Part shown: positions 5,947-12,576 of the stretch, one piece after another | How the letters are laid out: each line of letters begins with the position of its first letter | How positions within the stretch are numbered: the first letter of the stretch is position 1 | Origin: an uncultured Lachnospiraceae bacterium | GTDB taxonomy: Bacteria; Bacillota; Clostridia; Lachnospirales; Lachnospiraceae | Assembly: GCA_910577675.1 (NCBI GenBank) | Contig: CAJTOR010000063.1 | Location: forward strand, 1-13,941 | Reading direction: 5' to 3' | DNA length: 13,941 nt | Program-made: the position numbers and the translations under genes | Notes under the pieces: model-generated | Seen by the model: the letters and a program-made list of their open reading frames with translations, nothing else | Database searches by the model: none | Told to the model about the DNA's origin: nothing

Positions 5947-8787
5947 TTAATATTCACGTCCATAACATGGGATTCCTCCTATTACATTACAATCTTTTGG
6001 AAAACTGGAACATTCTGGTTCCTCAGTATCAACATAATACTTACAATCCGCAGGCAATGTAACCTCTGTTAATTTACTACACTTAGTAAAGGCAAGAGAC
6101 TTTATTGTACATCCGGAGCCAAATATCACTTTTGATAAATTATAACAATCTTGAAATGCACCTCCATCGATAATACAATTTTCCTCAAAAGTAACAGCAG
6201 TTAATGATTCATTCTGCCAAAATGCGCCACTCTCTAATATACAACCAGAACGAATAATCAACTCTTTCAGCTGTGTACAGTAATGAAACGCCTTTTCACC
6301 TACTATACAATTGGAACCAAGAGAAACATTAAGCAATTTAATTTTACTTTCGAAAGCCCCTTTTCCTATTTGACATTCCGACCCAAATGTAATGCTAGAT
6401 AAAGCAAGGCACGTAACAAAAGTGTCCTCAATCCTACAACCCGAACCGAACGTAAGCGTTAAAAGCTTATCACAGCTATAAACAGCACGGTCTTCAATAA
6501 CAACATTATTCCCAAATGAAATCTTTTCCAATTTCTTACATTTCCAGAAAGTTCCTTTCACAATGGTGCATTGATCTCCTATTGAAACTTCTTTCAAAGA
6601 GCGACTTAAAAATGCACCATCTGAAAAAGTACATTGATTTCCAATGACTACTTTTTCAACAGAACTTGAACCATCATTCCATGCATTTATAGAACACCGA
6701 TCTCCAATATTTAGATTTTTAATATGCTTATACCAAACAATTCTTAAAATCTCCATATCAGAAGGTATGGTTAATGTTTCAACTTCCGCATGATCTTCCA
6801 GTAAATTAACTGCTCCAACTTTATATCCGGCAAGTTCAGAAGGAATTGTCAAACTTTTCTTTCCGCCATTATAGTCTGTTACCATAACTGCAAGTTCCCC
6901 TGAATCCTTTAAATAGTATTCACCTGTCCAATCTCCGCTAGTAAATGATTGACCTGCCACTGGTTTCACAGTTGGTGTCGGCTCTGGCGTTGTCGTCGCT
7001 TCCGGCTCCGGGGTCGGCTTCGGGGTCGCTGTCGCTTTCGGCTTCTTGGTCGGAGTTGGCTTTGCTTCCTCCGTCGGCACGGATGTTACGGTTGCTTTTG
7101 GAGTCGGTGTGCTGCCCGCCTCCGGTGTCGGATCATCTTTTCCTTCAATTTCCGGCGTTGGTGTCCCTGCCATGTCTGCGCCGGCGGTCGGATTCTCCCC
7201 TTCTTCCTTTTCTGATACCGGTGTCGGAGTCGGCTTTGGTGTCCGGGTCGCCCGCGGTTTTTCCGTCGGCGTTGCATCCGCGATATCCCTTCCCCCGGCG
7301 GTCGGCAAGAACCCGCCCTTCCCGAGTGCTGCCAACACAACGACGAGAAGCAAGGCACAGGCTGCCACACCAATCCCCGCTTTCGCTGCCATAGGGAGCG
7401 CTGCCACCTTTTTCTGGAATTCGTTTCTTTTCTGTTTTTGCCTTTCTCCTTCGTCTTCTTCCTTCCATGCCCCGATCCCTAAGCTTCTTGCGTCAGCCCC
7501 GGCGTATTCCGTACTCCCGACTTCCACACTTCCCAGTATACGCCCGGCCGCGTCCGCCTCAGCATATTCCGTGCTCCCAATCCCGTCATTTTCCGATATC
7601 TGTCCGACCATGTTTGCACTGGCATATTCTGTCCTCCCTGACATCCCGGACGCATTTTTGCCGCCAGCCGGGTTCCCGTGCTCCGAATTTCTTTCCCTGT
7701 TCTTCTGCGGCGCACCCGCACTCCCCATCCATGCATCCGGTGTGCCAATCCCCGGCGGCACTGCCGCTACATATTCGGTCTCCCCAACCTTCGCTGTTTC
7801 CTCCTTCGGTGTCCACGGAAACCCCTGCATCGTTTTCCCATAAAGCGTGGAATACAAATCCGACACACTCTGCCAACGGTTCCTCGCGCGCACCGCCATC
7901 CCTTTTAACAGCGCCTCCTCCTGTGCCGGGGTCAGTGCCGCGCCATACACGTTCGGAGCAACTAACGGATCCTGCTCACTGTCCCCGCGCTCCACCGACC
8001 TTGGCGGTACCTTGCCCGTTAGGCAGTAATAAACTGTCGCGCACAGGGAATAAACATCGCTCCACGGTCCCTGCCCATGTCCGGAATATTGCTCCAACGG
8101 CGCAAATCCATGCTTTAGTGTTACCGTCATGGTGCGCCCGCCCTCAATATCACGTGCACAGCCAAAATCCATCAGTTTCACGCTGCCATCGCCAAGCTGC
8201 ATCAAATTGTCCGGACTGATATCCCTGTGGATGATCCCGGCCGCGTGCATGGACTCCATCGCCCGCAGCACCGGGGCAAGCATCCCCATCATAACCTTTG
8301 CCGGGATACGCCCCTGCTCCTCCACAATCGCCTTTAAGGTGCTCCCCGCAAGGAACTCCATCACAATATACGCCGTGTTATTTGCAGGGAAAAAATCCAG
8401 TACGCGGACGATCCCCGGCACACTCTCCAGCCGCGCCATTGTTCGGGCTTCCGTCAAAAACTGTTCCCGCCCTTTTTCATAAAATTCCCTTCCTGTGTCA
8501 GTATAGCAGGTTACATCCAGCGCCACGGAGGTCTCCCGCTTGACAAAGGTAGTCGGGAAATATTCCTTGATGGCAACCCTGCGCAAAAGGTTCGTGTCAA
8601 AACCTAAATATGTAATCCCAAAGCCGCCTTCACCGAGCGAGCGCCCAATAAGATAGCGATCCTTTAATAACCTCCCCGGCGGGAAATGGTGGCTGGAGGG
8701 CTGGTATTTCCCCGGAATTTTCCCACAGGAAGGGCAGGGCTTCTCCGATTGTGCCGGATTCATGCAATATGGACAATAAAATTTCAT
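5947..8787 (-). CDS. Transmembrane Ser/Thr protein kinase with zinc ribbon and LRR_5 ectodomain
   Basis: This 946-residue protein starts with a zinc-ribbon (CPYC at 5-8, CPSC at 18-21). A full Hanks-type kinase domain follows at about 45-317: glycine loop GEGGFGITY (52-60), VAIKEY with Lys74, Glu113 on helix C, catalytic HRDISPDN (Asp189, Asn194) and DFG (207-209), so it should be active. Residues 318-460 are a cytoplasmic linker with four TEY motifs, three in a 20-residue repeat. A membrane helix lies at about 466-489, then a Thr/Pro-rich spacer (505-610) and about ten LRR_5 (BspA-like) repeats to residue 912. The ectodomain would sense an outside ligand or wall contact. The start is set by GGAAGGAGG nine bases upstream. 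It follows the protease-FHA gene by 62 bases on the same strand, probably in one transcript. The ectodomain-coding part is much more AT-rich than the kinase part. Partners are likely the FHA proteins and PP2C nearby. Confidence 0.95.
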   Translation of the reverse strand: MKFYCPYCMNPAQSEKPCPSCGKIPGKYQPSSHHFPPGRLLKDRYLIGRSLGEGGFGITYLGFDTNLLRRVAIKEYFPTTFVKRETSVALDVTCYTDTGREFYEKGREQFLTEARTMARLESVPGIVRVLDFFPANNTAYIVMEFLAGSTLKAIVEEQGRIPAKVMMGMLAPVLRAMESMHAAGIIHRDISPDNLMQLGDGSVKLMDFGCARDIEGGRTMTVTLKHGFAPLEQYSGHGQGPWSDVYSLCATVYYCLTGKVPPRSVERGDSEQDPLVAPNVYGAALTPAQEEALLKGMAVRARNRWQSVSDLYSTLYGKTMQGFPWTPKEETAKVGETEYVAAVPPGIGTPDAWMGSAGAPQKNRERNSEHGNPAGGKNASGMSGRTEYASANMVGQISENDGIGSTEYAEADAAGRILGSVEVGSTEYAGADARSLGIGAWKEEDEGERQKQKRNEFQKKVAALPMAAKAGIGVAACALLLVVVLAALGKGGFLPTAGGRDIADATPTEKPRATRTPKPTPTPVSEKEEGENPTAGADMAGTPTPEIEGKDDPTPEAGSTPTPKATVTSVPTEEAKPTPTKKPKATATPKPTPEPEATTTPEPTPTVKPVAGQSFTSGDWTGEYYLKDSGELAVMVTDYNGGKKSLTIPSELAGYKVGAVNLLEDHAEVETLTIPSDMEILRIVWYKHIKNLNIGDRCSINAWNDGSSSVEKVVIGNQCTFSDGAFLSRSLKEVSIGDQCTIVKGTFWKCKKLEKISFGNNVVIEDRAVYSCDKLLTLTFGSGCRIEDTFVTCLALSSITFGSECQIGKGAFESKIKLLNVSLGSNCIVGEKAFHYCTQLKELIIRSGCILESGAFWQNESLTAVTFEENCIIDGGAFQDCYNLSKVIFGSGCTIKSLAFTKCSKLTEVTLPADCKYYVDTEEPECSSFPKDCNVIGGIPCYGREY
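6052..6786 (-). repeat. LRR_5 (BspA-like) repeat array in the kinase ectodomain
   Basis: About ten units of roughly 22-23 residues repeat the pattern 'L..v.fGs.C.I..gAF..C..L', for example LKEVSIGDQCTIVKGTFWKC and LSKVIFGSGCTIKSLAF. Such repeats form surface-exposed, ligand-binding solenoids in BspA-like proteins. The units carry a regular Cys at the 'GsxC' position, which is unusual and could reflect stacked cysteines or metal binding. Confidence 0.85.
6961..7275 (-). repeat. Thr-Pro rich low-complexity spacer in the kinase
   Basis: Residues about 505-609 are built from TPKPTPTP-like and TPEPEATTTPEPTP-like units. They lie just outside the predicted membrane helix and probably span the cell wall. 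The open frames on the other strand here are shadows of this repeat. Confidence 0.85.
7471..7632 (-). repeat. Tandem 20-residue TEY repeat in the kinase linker
   Basis: TEY occurs at residues 386, 406 and 426, exactly 20 apart, as (R/S)TEYA(S/E/G)A(N/D) with degenerate following sequence. A further TEY lies at 337 outside the regular array. The Thr residues sit in flexible cytoplasmic sequence next to the kinase domain and are candidates for autophosphorylation and FHA binding; that role is inference. Confidence 0.75.
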
Positions 8788-8849
8788 TTTCCTTTTCCTC
8801 CTTCCGAATGTACCATAGGCCTTTTATCCCAAAAACGGTTGCCCTGATT

Positions 8850-10400
8850 TCAGACAGCCGCATGCTCCTTACGTTCCAGTCGGAATTTCTGGTTCTGCGA
8901 GCCTAACGCAAATCCATCGCCAACCTTCAATTCCACTGGCTCATTCGGTGTAAGCCTTGTCCCATCCGAAAGGAAGGTTCCGAAGGAGGAACCCAGATCC
9001 GTAAGCCTTGCCCCCTCCGGGATTGGCTGGATAATACAGTGCACGCCGCTGACCCCGGTCGTTTGCGCCGGGAATACCAGATCATTTTTTTCCGGCAGCC
9101 GCCCAAGGCGCATTGCCCTTTCGAGCGCAAAACGTCGGTTCGCAAAATGCCCCTCCGTTCCGACCAGACGCAGATCCCAAAACGCGTCCGCTGGCATGGT
9201 TTTCCCGATCTCATCGGCTGGCATGGTCTCCGGGAAGGTACTTTGCTGCCCCGTGGCAAAAGTATTTGGCTCACTGCCCGGTCCGTGCTCTGTTACAAAA
9301 CCTCCCTGTACCCGCCCCGGCTGCGATCCTGTGCCAGCACTTTCCGCCCGGCTGCTAGGGCTGACGTTGTACTGCAGACCTCCCGTCTGCTGCCCTGCCC
9401 CAGACGATCCGTCAAACGGCTTTGTCCCCTGCGGTGTCCGGCCTGCGGTATTTTCCTTTGAATGCCTTATGCGCAGAAAAAGGAAAACAACTAACAAGAC
9501 ACCCAATCCCAAAACGGCCACCACCGCCGGCCATAGGCCAAACCCATTCCCGGAGCGGTTTTTTATCAAAGTAAAAGAGAAATTTACCAGCGTCCCGTTA
9601 TCAATCAGATTTTCCAGACGGTCAATCAGATACTCTGCCTGCACCGCCATATGGATTGCGCCATCGCCATTTAAGCTGTAAGTATTTAAGCCAATGACAT
9701 AGCCATCCTCCGTCACCATCGGTCCGCCGGAATTCCCAGAATTGATTACTGCGTCCGTCTGGATAATATCCGTATCAATCCCGCGGTTTTCCTCATCGCG
9801 CAGGTTCATATGAGCAATCCGCGAGACAATGCCCGTCGTAACGGTTACATTATCAACCGAAGCCAGCTTTGACACGGTGATCACATCACTTGCCCCCGGG
9901 TAGCCAATCACATAAACACGCTCCCCGACCACCGCTTCCTTTGCCCTCATCAATGGCAGTGCCACGCGCTCTGTCACCACGCGTTCCGCCCGCAGAATGG
10001 CGTAATCCGGATAAACATCCGGCTCATAGACAACCTCACAGCGCACCGCATGATCCATATCAACCTCAATGCCGCCCACATCGTCAGCGGCATTCCAATC
10101 ATCATCCAATAGCAGGTAAATAGCATCCGCGCCAAGAAAATCGTTGCCCGCCGTCACATGATGGTTGGTGGCAAAAATAGCAGTCGGTCTGCCTGCCTCC
10201 CCTACGCCGAACCCCGTTCCCATCCAATATCGGATCACCGGGTTTCCATCCTCCTGCTCCGTCCGAACGGCCAGAATCCGGACAACACCGTTTCGCGCTT
10301 CGTTTGGTGCGGATGTGCTGCTTTTCGCCGCTGCCGGTATACGGATGGAAGATGCACATAATAAGATGACAAGGAGCAAAGCCCAAAATGCTCTTTTCAT
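8850..10400 (-). CDS. HtrA-like serine protease with transmembrane segment and cytoplasmic FHA domain
   Basis: The 516-residue protein begins with an export signal (KRAFWALLLVILLCASSIR) and a trypsin-like S1C protease domain. The catalytic triad is visible: TNHHVT (His81), PDYAIL (Asp132) and NSGNSGGP (Ser224). A membrane helix spans about 289-310, followed by a flexible Gly/Ser/Gln-rich linker with two TMPAD motifs (392 and 401) and a C-terminal FHA domain at about 430-510 (MRLGRLPEKNDLVFP, GVSGVHC, DLGSSFGTFL, LKVGDGFALG). The protease lies outside and the phosphothreonine-binding domain inside, so it could be controlled by the kinase encoded next in the operon. There is no PDZ domain, unlike classic HtrA/DegP. 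The usual FHA Ser-Arg is Ser-Gly (VSGVH) and the NG pair is replaced by SDG, so binding strength is uncertain. I chose the ATG at 10400 because AAGGGGGAA precedes it and the signal peptide starts there. Confidence 0.92.
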   Translation of the reverse strand: MKRAFWALLLVILLCASSIRIPAAAKSSTSAPNEARNGVVRILAVRTEQEDGNPVIRYWMGTGFGVGEAGRPTAIFATNHHVTAGNDFLGADAIYLLLDDDWNAADDVGGIEVDMDHAVRCEVVYEPDVYPDYAILRAERVVTERVALPLMRAKEAVVGERVYVIGYPGASDVITVSKLASVDNVTVTTGIVSRIAHMNLRDEENRGIDTDIIQTDAVINSGNSGGPMVTEDGYVIGLNTYSLNGDGAIHMAVQAEYLIDRLENLIDNGTLVNFSFTLIKNRSGNGFGLWPAVVAVLGLGVLLVVFLFLRIRHSKENTAGRTPQGTKPFDGSSGAGQQTGGLQYNVSPSSRAESAGTGSQPGRVQGGFVTEHGPGSEPNTFATGQQSTFPETMPADEIGKTMPADAFWDLRLVGTEGHFANRRFALERAMRLGRLPEKNDLVFPAQTTGVSGVHCIIQPIPEGARLTDLGSSFGTFLSDGTRLTPNEPVELKVGDGFALGSQNQKFRLERKEHAAV

Positions 10401-10674
10401 AAACAATTCCCCCTTATATGATGTATTTAGGTTGTTTGAAGGATACCGATAAACCCTTTGATCCGCCAAGGAGATTGCCCCCTTTCTCTGGACAATGAAC
10501 TGGCGCTGGTATAACATCCGGTAATATCATACCATATCTCCCCTTTGCCCGGTCGAAGTTGTTTCCCTTTTTGCAGACTGCTTCCTAAGGGATGCCTTTT
10601 CATAAGAGAATAAAGTTTTCTTTCCTTCTTTTTTGCTTTTGGCGGACATAAACCGTGTTAAAACTCTTTTCCTG
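10401..10674 (-). other. Long untranslated leader of the protease-kinase operon
   Basis: About 270 bases lie between the predicted promoter and the ATG. Open frames here have no ribosome site or recognisable sequence. A second possible extended -10 (TGGTATGAT, 10526-10534 on minus) may be an internal promoter. I did not recognise a known riboswitch. Confidence 0.45.
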
Positions 10675-10703
10675 ATTTTACCATATACGTAATAAAAAAG
10701 CAA
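10675..10703 (-). promoter_or_regulatory. Predicted promoter of the protease-kinase operon
   Basis: On the minus strand TTGCTT (10703-10698), a 17-base spacer and TAAAAT (10680-10675) are preceded by TGG, giving an extended -10. The start would be near 10668. The inverted-repeat element at 10733 lies just upstream. Confidence 0.55.
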
Positions 10704-10732
10704 ATTCTTTTTCCATTTTTCGACATTTGTAA

Positions 10733-10805
10733 AGGGAGTGTCGGAAAATGCAATCCCGCCAGTCGTGACGCACATTTGACAGAAAACAGTTTTCAGACAC
10801 GCCCT
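10733..10805. mobile_element. Short inverted-repeat element (MITE-like or IS remnant)
   Basis: GGGAGTGTCGGAAAA (10734-10748) is matched by TTTTCAGACACGCCC near the right end, 13 of 15 bases inverted-complementary. The interior is only about 40 bases and includes a palindrome GAAAACAGTTTTC. TAA is found next to both ends, which could be a target duplication. No transposase is present. The ends are of the GGGxGTGTCxGAAAA kind seen on some insertion sequences; I cannot assign the family. Confidence 0.45.
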
Positions 10806-10898
10806 AATAAAAAAAATAAAAGTTTATTTAGACCAGGATGAGGATAAGCGCGCGAACAAAAGGGAAAGTAAAAAAGAGTTTTATAGTGGACGGTTCTT

Positions 10899-11117
10899 TT
10901 GATAGATGCATTTGTGTTAGGTAGTTTAGTGGATAAATGGGATCATTTTGACTTGATAATAGTAGCTATTATAGTTATTTGTTTAATATGGTATATCAAA
11001 ATAGTTGGTAGTGAGCTTAATTTTGTATGGAGAATATTTGTTAATACTACTGCATTTGAAATGAGATATTTGATGCATGAACTTCAAGATTTATACGATA
11101 GAGATTTTGTAGAGTAA
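10899..11117 (+). CDS. Small putative membrane protein
   Basis: The 72-residue frame has one clear hydrophobic helix at about 17-37 (HFDLIIVAIIVICLIWYIK) and a short charged tail (HELQDLYDRDFVE). I do not recognise it. The only early start is TTG, and the upstream site (GTGGACGG) is poor; GTG at 10914 or 10929 are other options. It lies alone in AT-rich DNA to the right of the inverted-repeat element. It may be a real small membrane protein or the remnant of a larger gene. Confidence 0.35.
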   Translation: MIDAFVLGSLVDKWDHFDLIIVAIIVICLIWYIKIVGSELNFVWRIFVNTTAFEMRYLMHELQDLYDRDFVE

Positions 11118-11388
11118 TCGTTTTGGAATATTTAAAACATAATAAAAATATTACTTTTTTACACTGGTTTATTGGTGCTGGAATGGGTATTAAAAATAGC
11201 TGCTAATAAATATATTGACTTGACTATGATAATATACAAAAAACGACAAAAGAAAAAATGTAGGTTTGTCAAACATATATTACACTGACCGTAAAAAATC
11301 CCTCAATACCTGATTCGGAGAGTTCCATCCTAGGGGACGCATGGGGAAGGTGTTGTAATCCTACACGTGATGTTTTGCTAGTTGTGTA
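11118..11388. other. AT-rich intergenic stretch with a GC-richer patch
   Basis: No gene is recognised here. A patch at about 11300-11370 (with CCTAGGGGACGCATGGGG) is clearly less AT-rich than its surroundings and could be a relic of another gene. One frame across it stays open for about 45 codons but has no start or ribosome site. Confidence 0.4.
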
Positions 11389-11417
11389 TTGATTTTTGAA
11401 TTGCAATCATTTATAAT
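11389..11417 (+). promoter_or_regulatory. Strong predicted promoter of the XRE-TPR operon
   Basis: TTGATT (11389-11394), a 17-base spacer and the perfect TATAAT (11412-11417) make this the best promoter in the window. The start would be near 11424, about 200 bases before the regulator ATG, so the leader carries the small ORF at 11516. TGATT and AATCA flank the spacer as a short inverted repeat, a possible operator. Confidence 0.7.
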
Positions 11418-11515
11418 ATTAGCTAGAAAAGAAGGATTGAAAATGGTATAGTAGTTGATGTGAAATCATTATTATGGAGATCATAAAGATACTAGTTTAC
11501 TTGAGGATGTTGGTA

Positions 11516-11590
11516 ATGATAAATGAAAATATTTTATTATACTTATTTTGTTGTGTGGCAGGTCAAAACCCAAAATATCCAGAAGAATAA
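11516..11590 (+). CDS. Short leader ORF, candidate signal or leader peptide
   Basis: The 24-residue frame reads MINENILLYLFCCVAG then QNPKYPEE. It has a hydrophobic core and a polar proline-containing tail, a layout like the precursors of short signalling peptides. GAGG (11503-11506) lies nine bases before the ATG. An in-frame ATG at 11474 would give 38 residues but has no ribosome site. It lies in the leader of the XRE-TPR operon, 32 bases before the first regulator. Such tiny frames arise by chance in AT-rich DNA, so confidence is limited. It could instead be a leader peptide that controls the hairpin at 11557-11603. Confidence 0.4.
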   Translation: MINENILLYLFCCVAGQNPKYPEE

Positions 11591-11603
11591 TACCTGCCTT
11601 TTT
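11557..11603 (+). terminator. Possible attenuator hairpin before the XRE-TPR genes
   Basis: GGCAGGT (11557-11563) pairs perfectly with ACCTGCC (11592-11598) and is followed at once by TTTTT. The 28-base loop makes the stem weak. The left arm lies inside the short ORF and the right arm lies just after its stop, so a translating ribosome would block pairing. Confidence 0.4.
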
Positions 11604-11622
11604 AGGAAGGAGAAAAGATTAG

Positions 11623-12576
11623 ATGCGAAACGAAAAAATCATGAAACCGGTTTGTTTGTATAAAAATACGGTTGGAGATTATTTGAAGAGAAACCGAGAG
11701 ATGCGAGGCTATGCTCAGTTTGAGGTCTGTGATGGGATTTGTTCTGTTTCAACTTTATCACGAATTGAGGCAGGCGAAGAAGCCATAAGCTTCCCAATGA
11801 TGGAAGCTATTATGGGGCGGATGGAAATTGAACTTTCAGAGTGTGAGTTCTTTCTAGTGGGGGAGGATAGTAGGATATATGAACAACGGGAAGAGATTAA
11901 ACTACTGTTTGAGAGGGAGGAATATGGGAAAGCAAAAGAATGTCTGGAAGCATATGGAGAGGAATATGGTATGAAGGACATTCATAGACAGTTTTTTTAT
12001 TTCTGGAGTGCTGTTTTAGAAAGAAATAAATTACAGCAGGATGAGAAAAAGAAAAAAGAATTGCTTTTAAATGCAGTTGAAATAACAGTGCCAGATTACT
12101 GTGAAAAATTGGAGAAAAAGGAGCTTTTGAGTGGCATGGAGTTAGATTGCATTGTGGAATTAATAGCTTGCGAGGAAGATATAGATGAAAAAGAACATAG
12201 ATACGAAGAATTTTATACATATTTTAAGTGTAAGCAAAGCAAAGAAAGTTTTTTTCCAGTGTCATACCGTAAATTTTTGAAATATTATGCAGAATGTCTT
12301 TATGAAAATAGAAAATATGATCAGAGTATACAGATTTGTGATGAAGCGATAAAAGAATTGTATGGTACATCAAAGGAGGAAAATAGGTGGTATCTATTTT
12401 ATCTCAGGGCAAAAGCAAGGGAAGGTAGGGGAAGTAAAGAGAAGGGAGAGAAAATGCTTTGTTTGAATGATCTCTTGATAGCATATTATGTGTCTTCCTT
12501 TTATAATGGAGAAGAGAAAATGGAAACTTTAAAAAAATATATAGAGGAGAAGTACGAATGGCAATTTATCAATTAG
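11623..12576 (+). CDS. XRE-TPR transcriptional regulator, RRNPP-like (first copy)
   Basis: The 317-residue protein has an N-terminal XRE helix-turn-helix at about 15-75 (VGDYLKRNREMRGYAQFEV, STLSRIEAGEEAISFPMMEA) and a long, highly charged all-helical region with TPR-like pairs (for example YAECLYENRKYDQSIQICDEAI). This is the layout of RRNPP regulators (Rgg, PlcR, NprR, PrgX), which bind short secreted peptides in the TPR groove. It is cytosolic, without signal or membrane segment. GGAAGGAG lies ten bases before the ATG; a second ATG at residue 7 is possible. The next gene overlaps its end by 19 bases, so the two regulators are made together. The family and peptide dependence are inferred from layout; no ligand can be read. 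Confidence 0.85.
   Translation: MRNEKIMKPVCLYKNTVGDYLKRNREMRGYAQFEVCDGICSVSTLSRIEAGEEAISFPMMEAIMGRMEIELSECEFFLVGEDSRIYEQREEIKLLFEREEYGKAKECLEAYGEEYGMKDIHRQFFYFWSAVLERNKLQQDEKKKKELLLNAVEITVPDYCEKLEKKELLSGMELDCIVELIACEEDIDEKEHRYEEFYTYFKCKQSKESFFPVSYRKFLKYYAECLYENRKYDQSIQICDEAIKELYGTSKEENRWYLFYLRAKAREGRGSKEKGEKMLCLNDLLIAYYVSSFYNGEEKMETLKKYIEEKYEWQFIN

Noticed and set aside
6945..7843. Long plus-strand open frames opposite the kinase linker and spacer
   Set aside because: They mirror the Thr/Pro-rich and Gly/Ala-rich coding repeats of the kinase, have no ribosome sites and no recognisable domains.
10527..10775. 82-residue minus-strand open frame upstream of the protease operon
   Set aside because: It starts inside the inverted-repeat element, has no good ribosome site, and overlaps the predicted promoter and leader of the operon.
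11280..11380. Open frame over the GC-richer patch, considered as a transposase relic
   Set aside because: No start, no ribosome site, and no transposase motif could be recognised in any frame.
11523..11664. Second short frame (MKIFYYTYFVVWQ...) overlapping the regulator start
   Set aside because: The nearest GAGG is 16 bases away, and most of its tail is the regulator's own ribosome site and first codons in another frame.
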